DNA from: Macrotrachela quadricornifera
Taxonomy: Eukaryota > Rotifera > Eurotatoria > Philodinida > Philodinidae
Assembly (NCBI GenBank): GCA_022393335.1
Contig: JAJEKB010001195.1
Span: 180,785 to 244,784, forward strand
DNA: 64,000 bases
Reading direction: 5' to 3'
Positions 12,383 through 24,449 of this stretch are shown piece after piece (positions within the stretch are counted from its first letter, which is position 1; each line of letters starts with the position of its first letter). The notes beneath the pieces were generated by a model, which made no database searches, was not told the DNA's origin, and was given only the letters and a program-made list of their open reading frames with translations. Both the position numbers and the translations under genes were made by a program.

Positions 12383-15300
12383 ATGAGCACAAAATTTATT
12401 CGTAATCGATATTCTCAACGACGATATAATTTACATAATAATAATAATATTAATCGTCATCGACCTGATAAAAGACCTGTTCAACAAACACCTGGACAAG
12501 TATTACAAAAAAATAAAATATATATATATATATATATAGACATCTATTTATTAAAAAGAAATAAAATTGAATTTTAAATTTATTCAGGGTAATTCAAATC
12601 TTATACAACATTTTAATTTTTGGTGTGTAAGTTTACGAACTAAACCAACATATGAATTTGATACTGATGAAGAAACTAATCATCGATGCAAGGTTAAATA
12701 AAATAATAAGTTTTAAAAATATTTTTTTTCTTCAAATTTCCTTTTATAACAATAGATGACATTACCTATATTTCCTAATTTACAATCAATTGGAAATGGA
12801 GCAAAAACAAAAAAAGAAGCAAAAACAAATGCTATTATTGCTTTTCTTGCTCATATGGAAAAACGAAAACAAGTTGGATTGTTCGTACCATATCTGGTAA
12901 TAATCAATATTTTTACTATTCAATTGAGATTAACTAACTGATATTGTTTCTTATCATTGTTTTGCTTTAATAGATGAGAAGAACTAAAAATGAACGATAT
13001 TCTTCTCAATAGATTTTATTAAAAAAATTTTAATCATAAACCTCTTCATTATTTAGCAAAACATATGTTTGTTAGACTTTAGATGAGCCATAAGGAAGAA
13101 TTGAAAAATTTTTAGACAAAATGTTTGTGTCATCATTGTCCTCTTGTAGATATTTGAGAAGTATTAAAAAAATCTTGAATGATTTGAAAAGAATGTTTAG
13201 TTGAAAAATATTCCAATATATACTTCAAATTAAACAATCGGACAGATTTTTATATATCAGTTTGTAGAAAAAAATCTACTCGACAAAATGTACTATTTTG
13301 TCAAAAAATTCTCATCGACTATCCTTTTTATATGATTATTAGTTTTTCAAAAATTCTACTTTTTGATCAAACGACATTTCAAGCAGAAGATATATCTCAA
13401 TAAAATGCTTATAGATTCGCTTGAATTAGCACTAAAGCTTATATTAATATGACATGTTATGAGAAACTGTTCGTTTTCTCAGACTATTGAGTCCGATAAT
13501 GCCCAATATCCTTGTCAAAACACACATTAAAACAAGTAAAAACATGTTTTTTTTTGACGTCGAGAAAGTTTTTTCAGTTTGTTCTGTTCAGAAATTCTTC
13601 AGTTGACCTTCGTATACATTGCACGTTGAATTTTCCCTTTTTGTTCTTTCGATGACTCACGAAATTTATTTCTGTTATTACATATATATGTGTGTATATA
13701 TACAGTGTGACTCAAAAGTAGCTTGTGCATAATAATTTCGTCTCATCTAAGTATTTGATTAAATTTAATTATTTTTTTTTTGTTTAATATGTACCATCGT
13801 CAAGTTTTTATTAATCGGAACAAATGCCACAAATATTATTCAAAAGTATAAGCTTTGAATGAAATCAAAAAAAAATTCGGTATTTTGCTAGTTCGCAAAA
13901 AAAACATTACATTAGATTTTTTTAATTGCTTTCATTAATTATATTATGCTCACCTTTATGTTGTGCTGTTAATCATTATATAAAAATGGTCTAGGGTATG
14001 AATGATTTAAAGGTTAGATTAACACAAATTGAAGCAAAAAAAGAAAAGATTATTTGCTATTTTGTATTTTAATCAAAGATGATATCTTTAAATAATATTT
14101 GTCATGCTCGATCGTAACAATAAAAATTTGACGATGTTATTTATTAAAGAACAAAAAAATAACTGATTAAATTTAATAAAATAGTTGAATTAAGTAAAAT
14201 TATTTTGTAGAAACAATTTTCGGGACATACTGTATGCATATCTTCTTTCATCTGTATGTTGCTTAGTATGTTAATAAGAGAATTTATATATATATGCTTA
14301 CATTTTTCATGATATATTTACTCTTCAAAAGCAAAATCTGATTCAAACATTTGCAAGAAGATAAATCAAGCATAAATATTTTGTCTAAAAACTTTTTTCA
14401 ATCATTGATTATTTCTATAAGTATAGATTTAAAATTTTTAGATTCCAAATCTTCTTCGTAATATTCAAGTTGAAATACGTCGGGCAAATGTTTCAACACC
14501 AGGTAAATTAATTCTATTAAATCAATATATTTATATAAAATATTCTATTTAATTTAGATTTAGATATAAATATAAATGAATATTTATTAGCTGATCGAAT
14601 AATATCACAACGTCAAGCAAAAAAATGTGAAAGAATTATAAAAACTTTAGAACGAATATGCAATGTGCGTATAATCACATGTAAGTTTAAATAAAAATTC
14701 TTTTATTTAAATAAATAATTCTTTTTTTTTTTTATTAGTATGTCAATCATCAAATATGACATTTGTTTATATAGTTGGTCCAAAATCAAGTGAAGAAACA
14801 ATTCAAGTAAAATAAAACAATTAAATATACAAAAATAATAATAATATTGGTTTAATTATTTTTCTTTTAGCCATATGTAAAAGCATTATTTCAACCTGAT
14901 AATGAACAAATGTTTAATTATGGAGAAAAATTATTTGATATATTTAGTGATAATAAATTTCTTGATGACGTATGTTTACGTCTTAAAGTTTTATGTGATA
15001 ATCATTTAGAAAAATGTAAATTGTTTGTTCGTGGAAGGTAAATTAAAATTAAATAACTATAAACAAAAATACGAATTTATTAGTCTTTATTATATATTTT
15101 TTTCTATTATATAGTTCTGTTAATGTGCAATATTGTTATAATGAATTTGTTATACTTCGTCGGGAATTTGAAAAAGAATTTCATCGAAATAGAAAGGATT
15201 CAAGTGTAAAAACTAGTGTTTCTACAAATCAAAATCAAATACAAAATACTACTGAACAATTAGAATCAACAAGTATTGATAATCATGATAAATCACCTAC

Positions 15301-18300
15301 AGAAAAAAAAGATACTGATCAATTACCCGATTATTCTATGTATAATGATGATGTTAATGCATCAATGTTAAGAGTATTAAAAGATGAAGAAGATGTGGAA
15401 GAACAAACATCAAATCAAGATGTAATATTTGTTTTTATATACGAAAATCTTTAAATTTAATTTATTATAGACAATAACGAAAACAAAAACTGATTCACCA
15501 ATAGTTATTGAACTTTCTGATGATTCATCAGATGATGCAGATTTGGAAGTTTGTCAAACGATTGAACCAAAAATTCAAAAGAAAAATAATCAATTACAAT
15601 CTATTGTTCAGTACGATTTCTTTTTTCATTGAATTTCTTTTTAATAATAAAATTTTCTAGACCTCAAAATGTACTTCAACCAATTCAATTACGACCTCCA
15701 CCTCTAATACCTAAGTATGAAATTTCTATTCATTCATTTAGTAAATATATAATTATTCTTTTATAAATTTCAAAGTTTACTTCTGATCCCCATTGTACCA
15801 CCATCTCAACCAAAAATTCTCCGTCATATTGTTCTAGATGGACAAAATATTGCTCGAAAGTAAGTAGAAAATATATATCTATATACAATATAACGTCTTT
15901 ATAATTGTCATTCAAGAATTCTTTTAAAATTATCCATTTTGCATTTTAATAAATGGAATTATGATATATATATATAATAAAAGAAATCTAAAATTATATA
16001 ATATTTCTTGTAGTTCAAATGATTACAATGGTACATTTTCTTGGTCACGTTTATCAAATGCAATAAATTATTTCAAAAATCGTGGTCATCAAAATATTAT
16101 TGCTTTTCTTCCTCTGTGTATTCAGTTTTTTTCTTCATAAATTTATTGTTATAATAGTCGATTATTTATATAGATCTTCGAGATTATTCGAATAAATTTT
16201 TATCAGTAAATGATATGAACCGTGAACGGCATATTCGTGATACTTTAATTAATTTACGTTATATTGCATTTACACCATCACGATATAATAATGGACAGCG
16301 TTTAACAAATTATGATGATCGGTATTATTTTTATTATTTATTCAAAAATAATATTATATTTATTTGTTTATTTTTGTAAGGTTTATTTTACAATATGCAG
16401 CTGATAATGATGGAATTGTTGTTAGTAATGATAATTTTCGTGATCTTCAACATGAAAAAAACTTTCAATTTATTATTAATAATCGGTAAAAAATGACGAG
16501 TTTCTTACTATTATAGTATCATTTTAGTATATTTGGTGATCGAATAGTTGACAACTCATGTCTTCAAAATCGCCGCGATTTGGACGATTAATCGCGATAT
16601 AATCGGCAATTTTTTTGATAGTGATGTTAAATCTTAATTTTGATAAAAACTCAAGGATTGTCTTGTATCCCTACTAGATTAGGACTAACTCACGGATTTA
16701 CTTAATTTAATATTTTTTAACTCAGAGAAAGGTAAAATAGCAAATCTGAGTGACTTCTTCAGTTGGAAATAAATAAATTATAGATGCTGAATACTATAAA
16801 ATCTTGTTGTTCTTTAACTCCTCTCTTTATATTAGGGCTCCTTCTCAGAAAAGTCGGAGTCGAGATTTTATCATAGGAAGATGCATCGAAGTTTCCCCTT
16901 TCAGAATAACTATGGCTTAACGCAAAATGAATTGATTTTGACGCACTTATCGTCTAAAATTTGGCTCTAACTATAATATTTTTCGAAAAATTTTCGCAGT
17001 TCTTTTATAAGGTTTTCTGTATTTTTAGGCTGCTTTTCCTTTGCATTAGCATTTCGTAAAGCTTTTTTTATATTAATCACTACAAGGCTATTAACATTTA
17101 GGACTAAGACCACATATTTATAGCCTGTCCTGAACACTGACACATAATTCAGATGTGTCTCGCAAAAATCAACTTCTAAAACTTACTTGGCTTTTTTCTC
17201 AAAATCAATTTTTTCGAGTATATTATTCACACGGTGAAGGATTTCTTAATAACGACTCAATAGTGAAGGGATATGTTCTTTTATTGTATAGCAGGCAGTT
17301 CGAGCTAGGTCGTAATAGGGTTCGACTTTTGAATTTCTCTTTCACTAAAATAAAAAACCATGACACTTCATTTTTATTAGCGCTTGGAATTGAAAAGTTT
17401 TCTAAGGAAGTATTTCTAAAAATCAAACAAAAGAGAATTCAAAAATCGGACTCTATTATGACTTAGCCCTGAAAGCACGCTACAATTTGAAAATCATGCC
17501 GACATGCTTAGCTAGAAGTCTTATGTCGAAAACCTTCCCCATGTGAAGGCGACTTTTGACCAATAAATTGACTATAACTTATTATTTTCTTGGAGATTTC
17601 GAGAGATGTTTTAACAACCATCCCTCCTAACCTAGACTAACATTCTCTGAAATTTTGGTTGAAACGGGATGAGAAATAAAAAAAAGTTGATTTCTGAAGG
17701 GGAACTTAAGCTATTCTTTCTTTTTGTATTTAAACGATTGATTGTGCGCTTTTTTTATTTAACTCTTCTTGACCTGTTTTTATTTTATCTACAAATGCAC
17801 AATTATCAAAACGTATATAGAGATGCTCTTATTGATTATTATTGTGAGTCACTAACTAGTCGAAGTGATCAGCTTTATGCTATAAGGGTATAGGTGTAGT
17901 AGGATACCTATGAGGGTATAGGTGTAGTAGGATACCTATGAGGGTATAGGTGTAGTAGGATACTTATGAGGGTATAGGTGTAGTAGGATACTTATGAGGG
18001 TATAGGTGTAGTAAAATACCCATCAGGGTATAAGCGTAGTAGGATACCCATCAGGGTATTAGTGTAGTGGTATACCATTATAAGTGTAGGTATATGCGAT
18101 GCTGATGGTGGCGCGGGTGCAGTTGTAGTTAAGGAGAAAGTTCAAACTGATAACGTTTACTGATCAGTCAAGACTTTCCATAAATCGCGATTTGTTGCAA
18201 AAATCGTGAAAAATCGCCATTCTGGACGATATTATCGCGATTAACCACACGATTTACCGACAAAGGTATTGCGGTAAAATCAGCGATTTTTAGGCGATTT

Positions 18301-19022
18301 TGATGACATGGAAAATGAATGTAATATTATTTCAGATCAATTTTTTTTAAATAAAGCAAAGCTATGTTTCAAAAATAATGATTATAAATACAACTTAACC
18401 CTTTCTTGCCCATGACGAATCTAATCGGTCCTATGATATACTGTATTCATCTGAACCTCAAATAAGATCTTTCTGGTAAGATGTATGTCTGATTTGTGGA
18501 TTGCAATATATAACATGTAAGCCTTATTCTAATATAGAATTCATGACTTTAAGTCTTATAGTTCAAGAGAAAGAAGCACTTAAAAAATGGCACCTACAGG
18601 TGCCATTGGGCAAGAAAGGGTTAAGTAGTCATTTTCCGGATTCAAATAATATTCTTATTATTGAAATGATCAATAGATTGACTAGTACAATAATCGCTTT
18701 AATGGAAGTAGAGTGACGCGGATAGTCTTGACCTTGATTGTAAAAATTGAATTGACATTAGGTTACTTTTATCTTATCTATCATCTGAATATCTATCTAA
18801 TTTTCAAAACTCTATGAACATTTCAATATTATTCAGTATAATTTGATATAGAAGTAGCTACGTTTATTTTATTTGACAACAATTCTGTTGTTTTTTTAAT
18901 ACAATTCTATTTATTTTTTCTTTAGAATTTTACCATTTGCAACTATAAATGATACATTTATGCCTGCAACAGATCCACTTGGTCGAAATGGACCTAATCT
19001 TGACCAATTTCTTTCAAAATAA
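12383..19022 (+). CDS. dsRBD plus NYN (Zc3h12a-like) endoribonuclease
   Basis: Fifteen exons join in phase to 606 residues: 12383-12499, 12588-12692, 12756-12896, 14442-14502, 14558-14680, 14739-14806, 14871-15037, 15115-15421, 15471-15610, 15661-15714, 15776-15859, 16014-16117, 16174-16321, 16381-16485, 18926-19022. Residues about 40-115 form a dsRNA-binding-like domain ending GNGAKTKKEAKTNAIIAFL, the canonical helix-2 signature. Residues about 130-260 are KH-like in character, as in N4BP1/KHNYN. SPIVIELSDDSSDD near residue 372 is a SUMO-interaction-type motif. Residues about 440-600 are the NYN RNase: HIVLDGQNIAR, FSWSRL, ERHIRDTL, LTNYDDRFI, AADNDGIVVSNDNFRD and a terminal NDTFMP...DPLGRNGP. 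The acidic metal-binding residues are present, so it should cut RNA. Caveat: exons 1-3 could instead be a separate small gene ending at 13012. Confidence 0.8.
13703..14232. mobile_element. mariner-type MITE in intron 3
   Basis: The left end CAGTGTGACTCAAAAGT and the right end, read as reverse complement CAGTATGTCCCGAAAATT, are imperfect inverted repeats of Tc1/mariner style. Similarity resumes inside at ATAATTTT. TA dinucleotides flank both sides (13701-13702 and 14233-14234), as expected for TA target duplication. The 530-bp body has no transposase frame, so it is a decayed copy or a non-autonomous derivative. It lies in the 1.5-kb intron between the dsRBD exons and the rest of the nuclease gene. 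Confidence 0.6.
16557..18310. mobile_element. 1.75-kb TIR element in the last intron of the nuclease gene
   Basis: CATGTCTTCAAAATCGCC at 16557-16574 matches the reverse complement of 18293-18310 at 17 of 18 bases. Inside both ends the sequence is packed with AATCGCGAT-type motifs (16580-16610 and 18181-18290). Because CATG is its own reverse complement, it could be either the end of the repeat or a 4-bp target duplication. No transposase-like frame is seen. The body carries a 28-bp tandem array. Probably a non-autonomous DNA transposon of unassigned superfamily. Confidence 0.65.
17885..18080. repeat. 28-bp minisatellite
   Basis: About six and a half copies with an exact 28-bp period begin at 17885, 17913, 17941, 17969, 17997, 18025 and 18053. 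The core is GGGTATAGGTGTAGTAGGAT, followed by ACCTATGA or a variant. The first four copies are almost identical and the later ones diverge. It sits inside the TIR element at 16557-18310. Confidence 0.9.
18399..18620. mobile_element. piggyBac-type MITE (TTAA flanks)
   Basis: The 222-bp body begins CCCTTTCTTGCCCA and ends with the perfect reverse complement TGGGCAAGAAAGGG. It is bounded on both sides by TTAA (18395-18398 and 18621-18624). TTAA duplication and CCC ends are the hallmark of piggyBac elements. An inner palindrome CACCTACAGGTG lies near the right end. There is no coding capacity. It sits 88 bp downstream of the larger TIR element in the same intron. Confidence 0.75.
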
Positions 19023-19245
19023 AATCTGTGATCAGAAAACAATAGCTCTTAAAAAAAAACAGATTATGTATATTATTTGTTATGTTGATTATTAAATTTT
19101 TCTCTCCTCTTGTCATTCGTTTACTTATATATACATTTATTTTTTATATTGGCTAAAGAAACTAAAATAGAGACTACTCATTTGAACAGATTAACTTTAA
19201 TTATTTACTTGTCTTTTTTTTTATTTTTCTTTTAAGAGAAAAATA

Positions 19246-21965
19246 ATGACAGATACAATTAAATGGGAAATAGCTAATACACTTCGTCAACGTGCTCGAG
19301 ACGATATATTTAATTTATTAAAAAATATAGATGGTTCAAAAGATTTATTTATTGATGCAGATTTATTTCCAATAATTGATTTAACATTTAATAAAGATGA
19401 AATACTTAAATATGGTGTTGAAAAATTACATAAACTTGATGCAACATTACATGTTCAAACAAAAAATAAACGTTTATTTTTATTACGCCCAAATATGGTT
19501 AGATTTTTAACATTAGCAAAACAATTACGTCAATTAGATATTCGAAATGCACATTTAATATGTGTGCCAAGAAAATTTTACGCATTTGAACATTTATTAG
19601 AACAAGAAGGTCTTTGGGGTCGATGTACATTACATGAATTAACAGCATTTGATATGGTCCCTGTTGATTATGATCTTTTTTCAATGGTTAATTCACATTT
19701 ATATTTAAATATTTATTTAGACCACTCAACAGATTGGTTAACAACATTAGCAGCTTCATTAATTGATTTTCAACAATTATTTGGAAAATTTTCAAATACA
19801 TATGCTTTTGGAAAATTAGCAGGACAAGTTAAGAGACATTTAGAACGAGGACAAAAGTACGAGATAAGTATATCCACAGAGATTTGCCAGTTGATTCAAC
19901 AATTACATCCAAATACATTAAGATTTTCAGAGTTTATAGAACATTTTTTGTTAATCATTTTGGTACTAGATTAAATTAGTATCTTATCAACAAAGCAATC
20001 GTAGTTACCCGTTATTTGCTTGAATTTTAAAAAATCAATTACGAACTTAGATTCCTTGTGAGAAATTGCATTAGAATCTTCATAAGTTTTTAAAAATTCA
20101 CACATTTTCATACGATTCGCTAGCTCACTGTGTAATGCATCCAAGAAAACAATGTACAAAAAAAATCGATCAGAAGATCGAAATGAACGAGAATGATGAT
20201 CTTTCCAGTTCAATAGAGTAAAACTTGCTCTATCGAATACACAACTTAAGATTCTAATTTGACGAATATATAATTAAAATAATATAAACATATACTAATA
20301 GTATTTGACCTATAATTCATATGAAAATAGAGTTAACATCTAACAAAATTTATTCCTACAATGATCAATGAAAATAGTTCTATAAATATTGAAAGTTTCA
20401 ATAGATTTGTATATGATCATTGAATTGACTTAGCGAGATCCTATGGATACCCCCGAAATATTCTAATTAATATTTAATCTTTTAATTCAATATTTCTAAA
20501 ATTTTATTTTTTTAGTGCTGTTAATGCTCAAGATATAATGCCAGGTGGAAAACATATCCAAACAGTTGTATTATTTGATCGTAGTGTTGATTTAATAACA
20601 CCATTTTGTTCTCAAATGTGTTATGAAGGTTTACTTGATGAATATTTTAATATTGAAGGTGGTCGAATGAAAATTCCTAAGAATGATAGTGCAGATAATT
20701 CAAATAAACAACCCTATGATGTTATATCATTATCTACAAAAGATGATATGATTATTGAAGGAATACGTGCAATGCATTTTACAAAAGTTTTTCAAGAAAT
20801 TAAAGGTAATATAAATATATTTATCCAATTTATATATATATATATACATTTATTTTATTTTTATTTTAGCTTATTTAGCTAAACAAAATGTTTTACAAAA
20901 TGATTTTCGTGATAAATTGCAAGATGCAACTATAGGTGATTTAAAACAACTTGTTAGTACTGATGTTAAAGGACATATAAATGCAAAAAAACAATTAACA
21001 CGTCATTTAGATTTATGTACAGATATATATGAGAAAAAAAAAGCTAATGATTTTAAAATTCAACTTGAAATAGAAGCTGATATATTACATTCACAAAATT
21101 TTGATGATATTATTTCATATATACATACAATGATATGTCGATGTGAACCAAATAAATATCGTCCATTACAATTAATTTGTCTTTTATCAACAGCAAATAA
21201 TGGTTTAACACGTGAACATTATGAATTATTATGTCGATCATTTCTTCAAGTATATGGTTATGAAAATATTCCATTATTATATAAATTAGAACAATTAAAT
21301 TTATTTCATGTTAAAAGAACAAGTGATATACCAATACCAAATAATACAAATACACCAGCTGGTTTTCGTGGTGAAGCTTTAATTAAAATGGGAAAACAAG
21401 TTGCACAAAATCTTACAGATAAAGCACAAATACAAAAAACATTTTTTCAATTTATAAGAAAAAGACTTAATTTAACACCTGATCTAAATCAACAAGTTAA
21501 AACAACACCAGGTCCAGATATGGTATAATATTATTTTCATTTTTAATTCATATATATATATTAATATAAATTCAAAGAAAAATTTTAATAAATTAGTCTT
21601 TTTTTTTTCTTTAGGCAGATGTATTTGGTTCAATTTATGTTCCATTATCATGTCGATTAATTGAAGAAGGTTTAATAAATCCTTCAAAATTATTAGCATT
21701 ACAACATGAACTTATTCAACGTGGTTATCCAGGTGCTGAAGATCTATTTTCACATCGTTCATTAGGAATATCAACACGTACACAATTTCATGATAATCAA
21801 CATTCAGTTTTAATTGTATTTATTGGTGGTTGTACACAATCAGAATTAAATGCACTTCGAATGTTAGCTATGAGTAAGAGTAATACAAAATGGCAATTTT
21901 ATTTTGCACCAACAAGTATATGGACACATACAAGACTTTTACAAGAAATTGAAGCATCACAGTGA
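19246..21965 (+). CDS. VPS33B: Vacuolar protein sorting-associated protein 33B (Sec1/Munc18 family)
   Basis: Four exons (19246-19856, 20516-20805, 20870-21522, 21615-21965) join in phase to 634 residues, close to the family length (617 in human). Diagnostic stretches are KDLFIDADLFPIID near the N-terminus, VPRKFYAFEHLLEQEGLWG, VVLFDRSVDLITPFCSQMCYEG (SM-family core, shown in part), ICLLSTANNGL, DVFGSIYVPLSCRLIEEGL and the C-terminal LIVFIGGCTQSELNALRML. These match VPS33B better than VPS33A. With VIPAS39 this protein forms the CHEVI complex, which controls SNARE-dependent endosomal and recycling traffic. The first intron is 659 bp, against 64-92 bp for the others, and carries an antisense transposase-like relic. 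The stop of the upstream nuclease gene is 223 bp before this start. Confidence 0.92.
19971..20213 (-). pseudogene. Possible transposase fragment inside VPS33B intron 1
   Basis: An 80-codon open frame runs antisense within the long first intron of VPS33B. Its segment RFFLYIVFLDALHSELANRM resembles the stretch in hAT/ZMYM-type transposase-derived proteins where an aromatic residue, a Leu-Asp pair and SEL..R precede the C-terminal region. No complete domain, catalytic residues or terminal repeats are visible, so at best this is a relic. It could be a chance open frame. Confidence 0.3.
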
Positions 21966-22330
21966 TTAAAAGCAATATTGGATTATAGAACATTCCCTTT
22001 GTTTTTCTTTCTTTTTTTTCTTTTACAATATATATATATATCAATTTAGCAATACTCAAGTATAAACATATACGATTTTGTTTTATATGTTGAGCTTAAA
22101 ACAATTGTCGTTTATGTTTTAATTTTTTTAAATATTCTTTTATATATCATCTATCATACACTTTCTTTTTAAGTATTTTAAAATAAAGTCAAAAAGTCAT
22201 TAAATGAAATGAACTTCACTGACCTCTAACGATTTTTTTTATCCACTATTTTAAATTAAATCAAAAATTTAACCGTTAATTTATTTATATAAATCAATAA
22301 AGAAAGAAAAGAATAAATGATAAACATAAA

Positions 22331-24449
22331 ATGAGTCGTTCAAGTAATCGTATATCAGATTATTTTCTAGCTGCAGCAGAAGATGAAGGTGCATCATTAT
22401 TTCCTTCTGGTTTACTTATGTATGATTTACCATCATTACGTCGAACAGCATCACGAACTTCGAATAATGTTCAATTAATTAAACAACAATCATCATCGTC
22501 ATCATCATCATCACGAAAACAAGCACCATCACCTGCTGCTCTTTCCGTAGGTCCAATAATAAATAAAAGCCTTTTTATTCATATAAAATTTGATCTCTAA
22601 ATGATTTACTCTTAAGTGATAACTTGTTTTACTGCAAGAATTTCTGACTGAATGAAATATTATCTCTTATTAAAAATTTAACAAAAAAGAAAATAACACA
22701 TACATTTTAAAATTGTAAGAAGAAGTTTTGCAAAGAAATATAAATGTAACATTTATTATTCTTATTATCGAAAATCTGAGAAAAGAAATTAATTATCAAA
22801 TAAGTATACAAGGTGATCTAATAGCTATTTTATCGCAAAAAAAAGAAATATTTCTATCATGAATCGATTAAAGAGGCTGCTCTTTTTTGTAGAAACAATG
22901 TCAACACATATATTTATAAAGTATTATTGTTACTTTCATTAACGAAAATATATTTGATGGTAAATAAGAAAAATATATGTAAAGCATTCTACAGATAGGT
23001 TTTGATACGCATATAAGAGAATAACAGAAACAAATTAAAACAAACTTTATGAATAATATAACATTAATGTCAATAGAGCAATTTAAATGACAAAAATTAG
23101 CATATTCAAGTATGAAATACTAATTTCTAGAAAAAAAGTTGACGATTTAGAATCTAAAAGACATCAGTTGTCGTTTCATTTATCATATATGAATTCTACC
23201 TTCGAAATTATCTATTTTACAAAAATTTATTGATTTTACATGAATGTTGTATTATTCCTAAAGTTTGTTTTAATTTCTTCTTATTATCCTCTTATATAGT
23301 CATTAAAAATTGTCAAATGTTTGTTATTTATCAACAGATAAAATTTCTTAAGTAAATACCTTTGAATAAACTTTTATAACAAATCAAAAACTCAGCCTGT
23401 TTGATAGAGTTATAGCAAAAATATCCAATTGTTTTTCAGTAAAATGACTTTTATACGATTTTGTATTTGAAAACTTTACATTAAAATTGTTTTTTTCTAA
23501 TATATTTAGTCATCATCATCTTCTGCTTCAATAGCGGATGATGATTTATCTATTGATGATGAATCAAATAAAAAAAATTTAACAACATCAGAAGATTGGT
23601 GGAGTCAAGGTTCGAACTTTTTTTTGTTTTTGTTTAAATTAAATATTTTTCTTCTAATCTATCTGGAGAATTTTTTTTAGCAATTGAACCACAACCATCA
23701 AAAACAATTTCAATATCTAATTCAGCATTTAGTATAAATGATGATGATATATCAAATGATACAAATCAATTATTTTCTCTTTTACCATCATTTAATAGAA
23801 TTCAAAAAATAATTATTCATAATAATCCATTAAATACTTTAAAAGAAATTTATTCTGATAAAGCAATTGATTATGTTAAACAATGGTATGAATGTCATTC
23901 AGTACCAAATTTAAATATTTTAATAAAACGTGGTTTATTAAAAATTTATAAAGAAAAATCAATTCAAATGACAATTAATAACGTAAAATTTTTATTTTAA
24001 TTATTTATATATTTAATATTTATTTATTTTTTTTTATTTCAAGAAAAAAGAAATCTATGGACATTTAGATAAAAATGGAAAAATTTTATCAACATTAGAT
24101 AATCGATTATTTGATTCAGTTGAAAATTTTTATCAAACATATCAATCACGTCGAAAACGTAATGAAAATTTAGCAATTATTTATGAATCTGTACGTTGGT
24201 ATGATCAATCATTACATTCAATATTACTTGAATACGCTGAAACAATGTAAAAAATAAAACATAAGATAATATAATTCATTTTTTTATTTTCAATTTTATT
24301 TATTTAGTATAAAAATTTCTGGTATGAAAACTCGATTAATTACTAATGATGAACTTTTATCAAATAATTCTTCAATAGATAATTTATCAAAAGAAATTCT
24401 TTGTCAAATTAATTGTTGGAATCAAGGTCAAAATGAAATCGATTTATAA
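22331..24449 (+). CDS. Uncharacterised Ser-rich protein, 320 residues
   Basis: Five exons (22331-22546, 23510-23609, 23681-23982, 24044-24246, 24308-24449) join in phase. The N-terminus MSRSSNRISDYFLAAAEDEG is followed by a Ser/Lys-rich linker with nine consecutive Ser-type codons (TCA/TCG repeats near 22488-22513). The next part is acidic, with DDDLSIDDES. Residues about 150-300 are predicted helical and more ordered: SLLPSFNRIQKIIIHNNPL, KEIYSDKAIDYVKQWYE, GLLKIYKEKSIQMTIN, IYESVRWYDQSLHSILLEYAE. No membrane segment or catalytic motif was seen. The first intron is long (963 bp). I do not recognise the family. The codon pattern and clean splicing make it a real gene. It starts 365 bp after VPS33B. 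Confidence 0.75.

Noticed and set aside
17155..17466. 103-codon frame inside the TIR element
   Set aside because: No transposase motifs or codon bias, and an antisense frame of similar length overlaps it.
18501..18716. 71-codon frame across the right end of the piggyBac-type MITE
   Set aside because: It runs through the element boundary and the TTAA site, so it is accidental.
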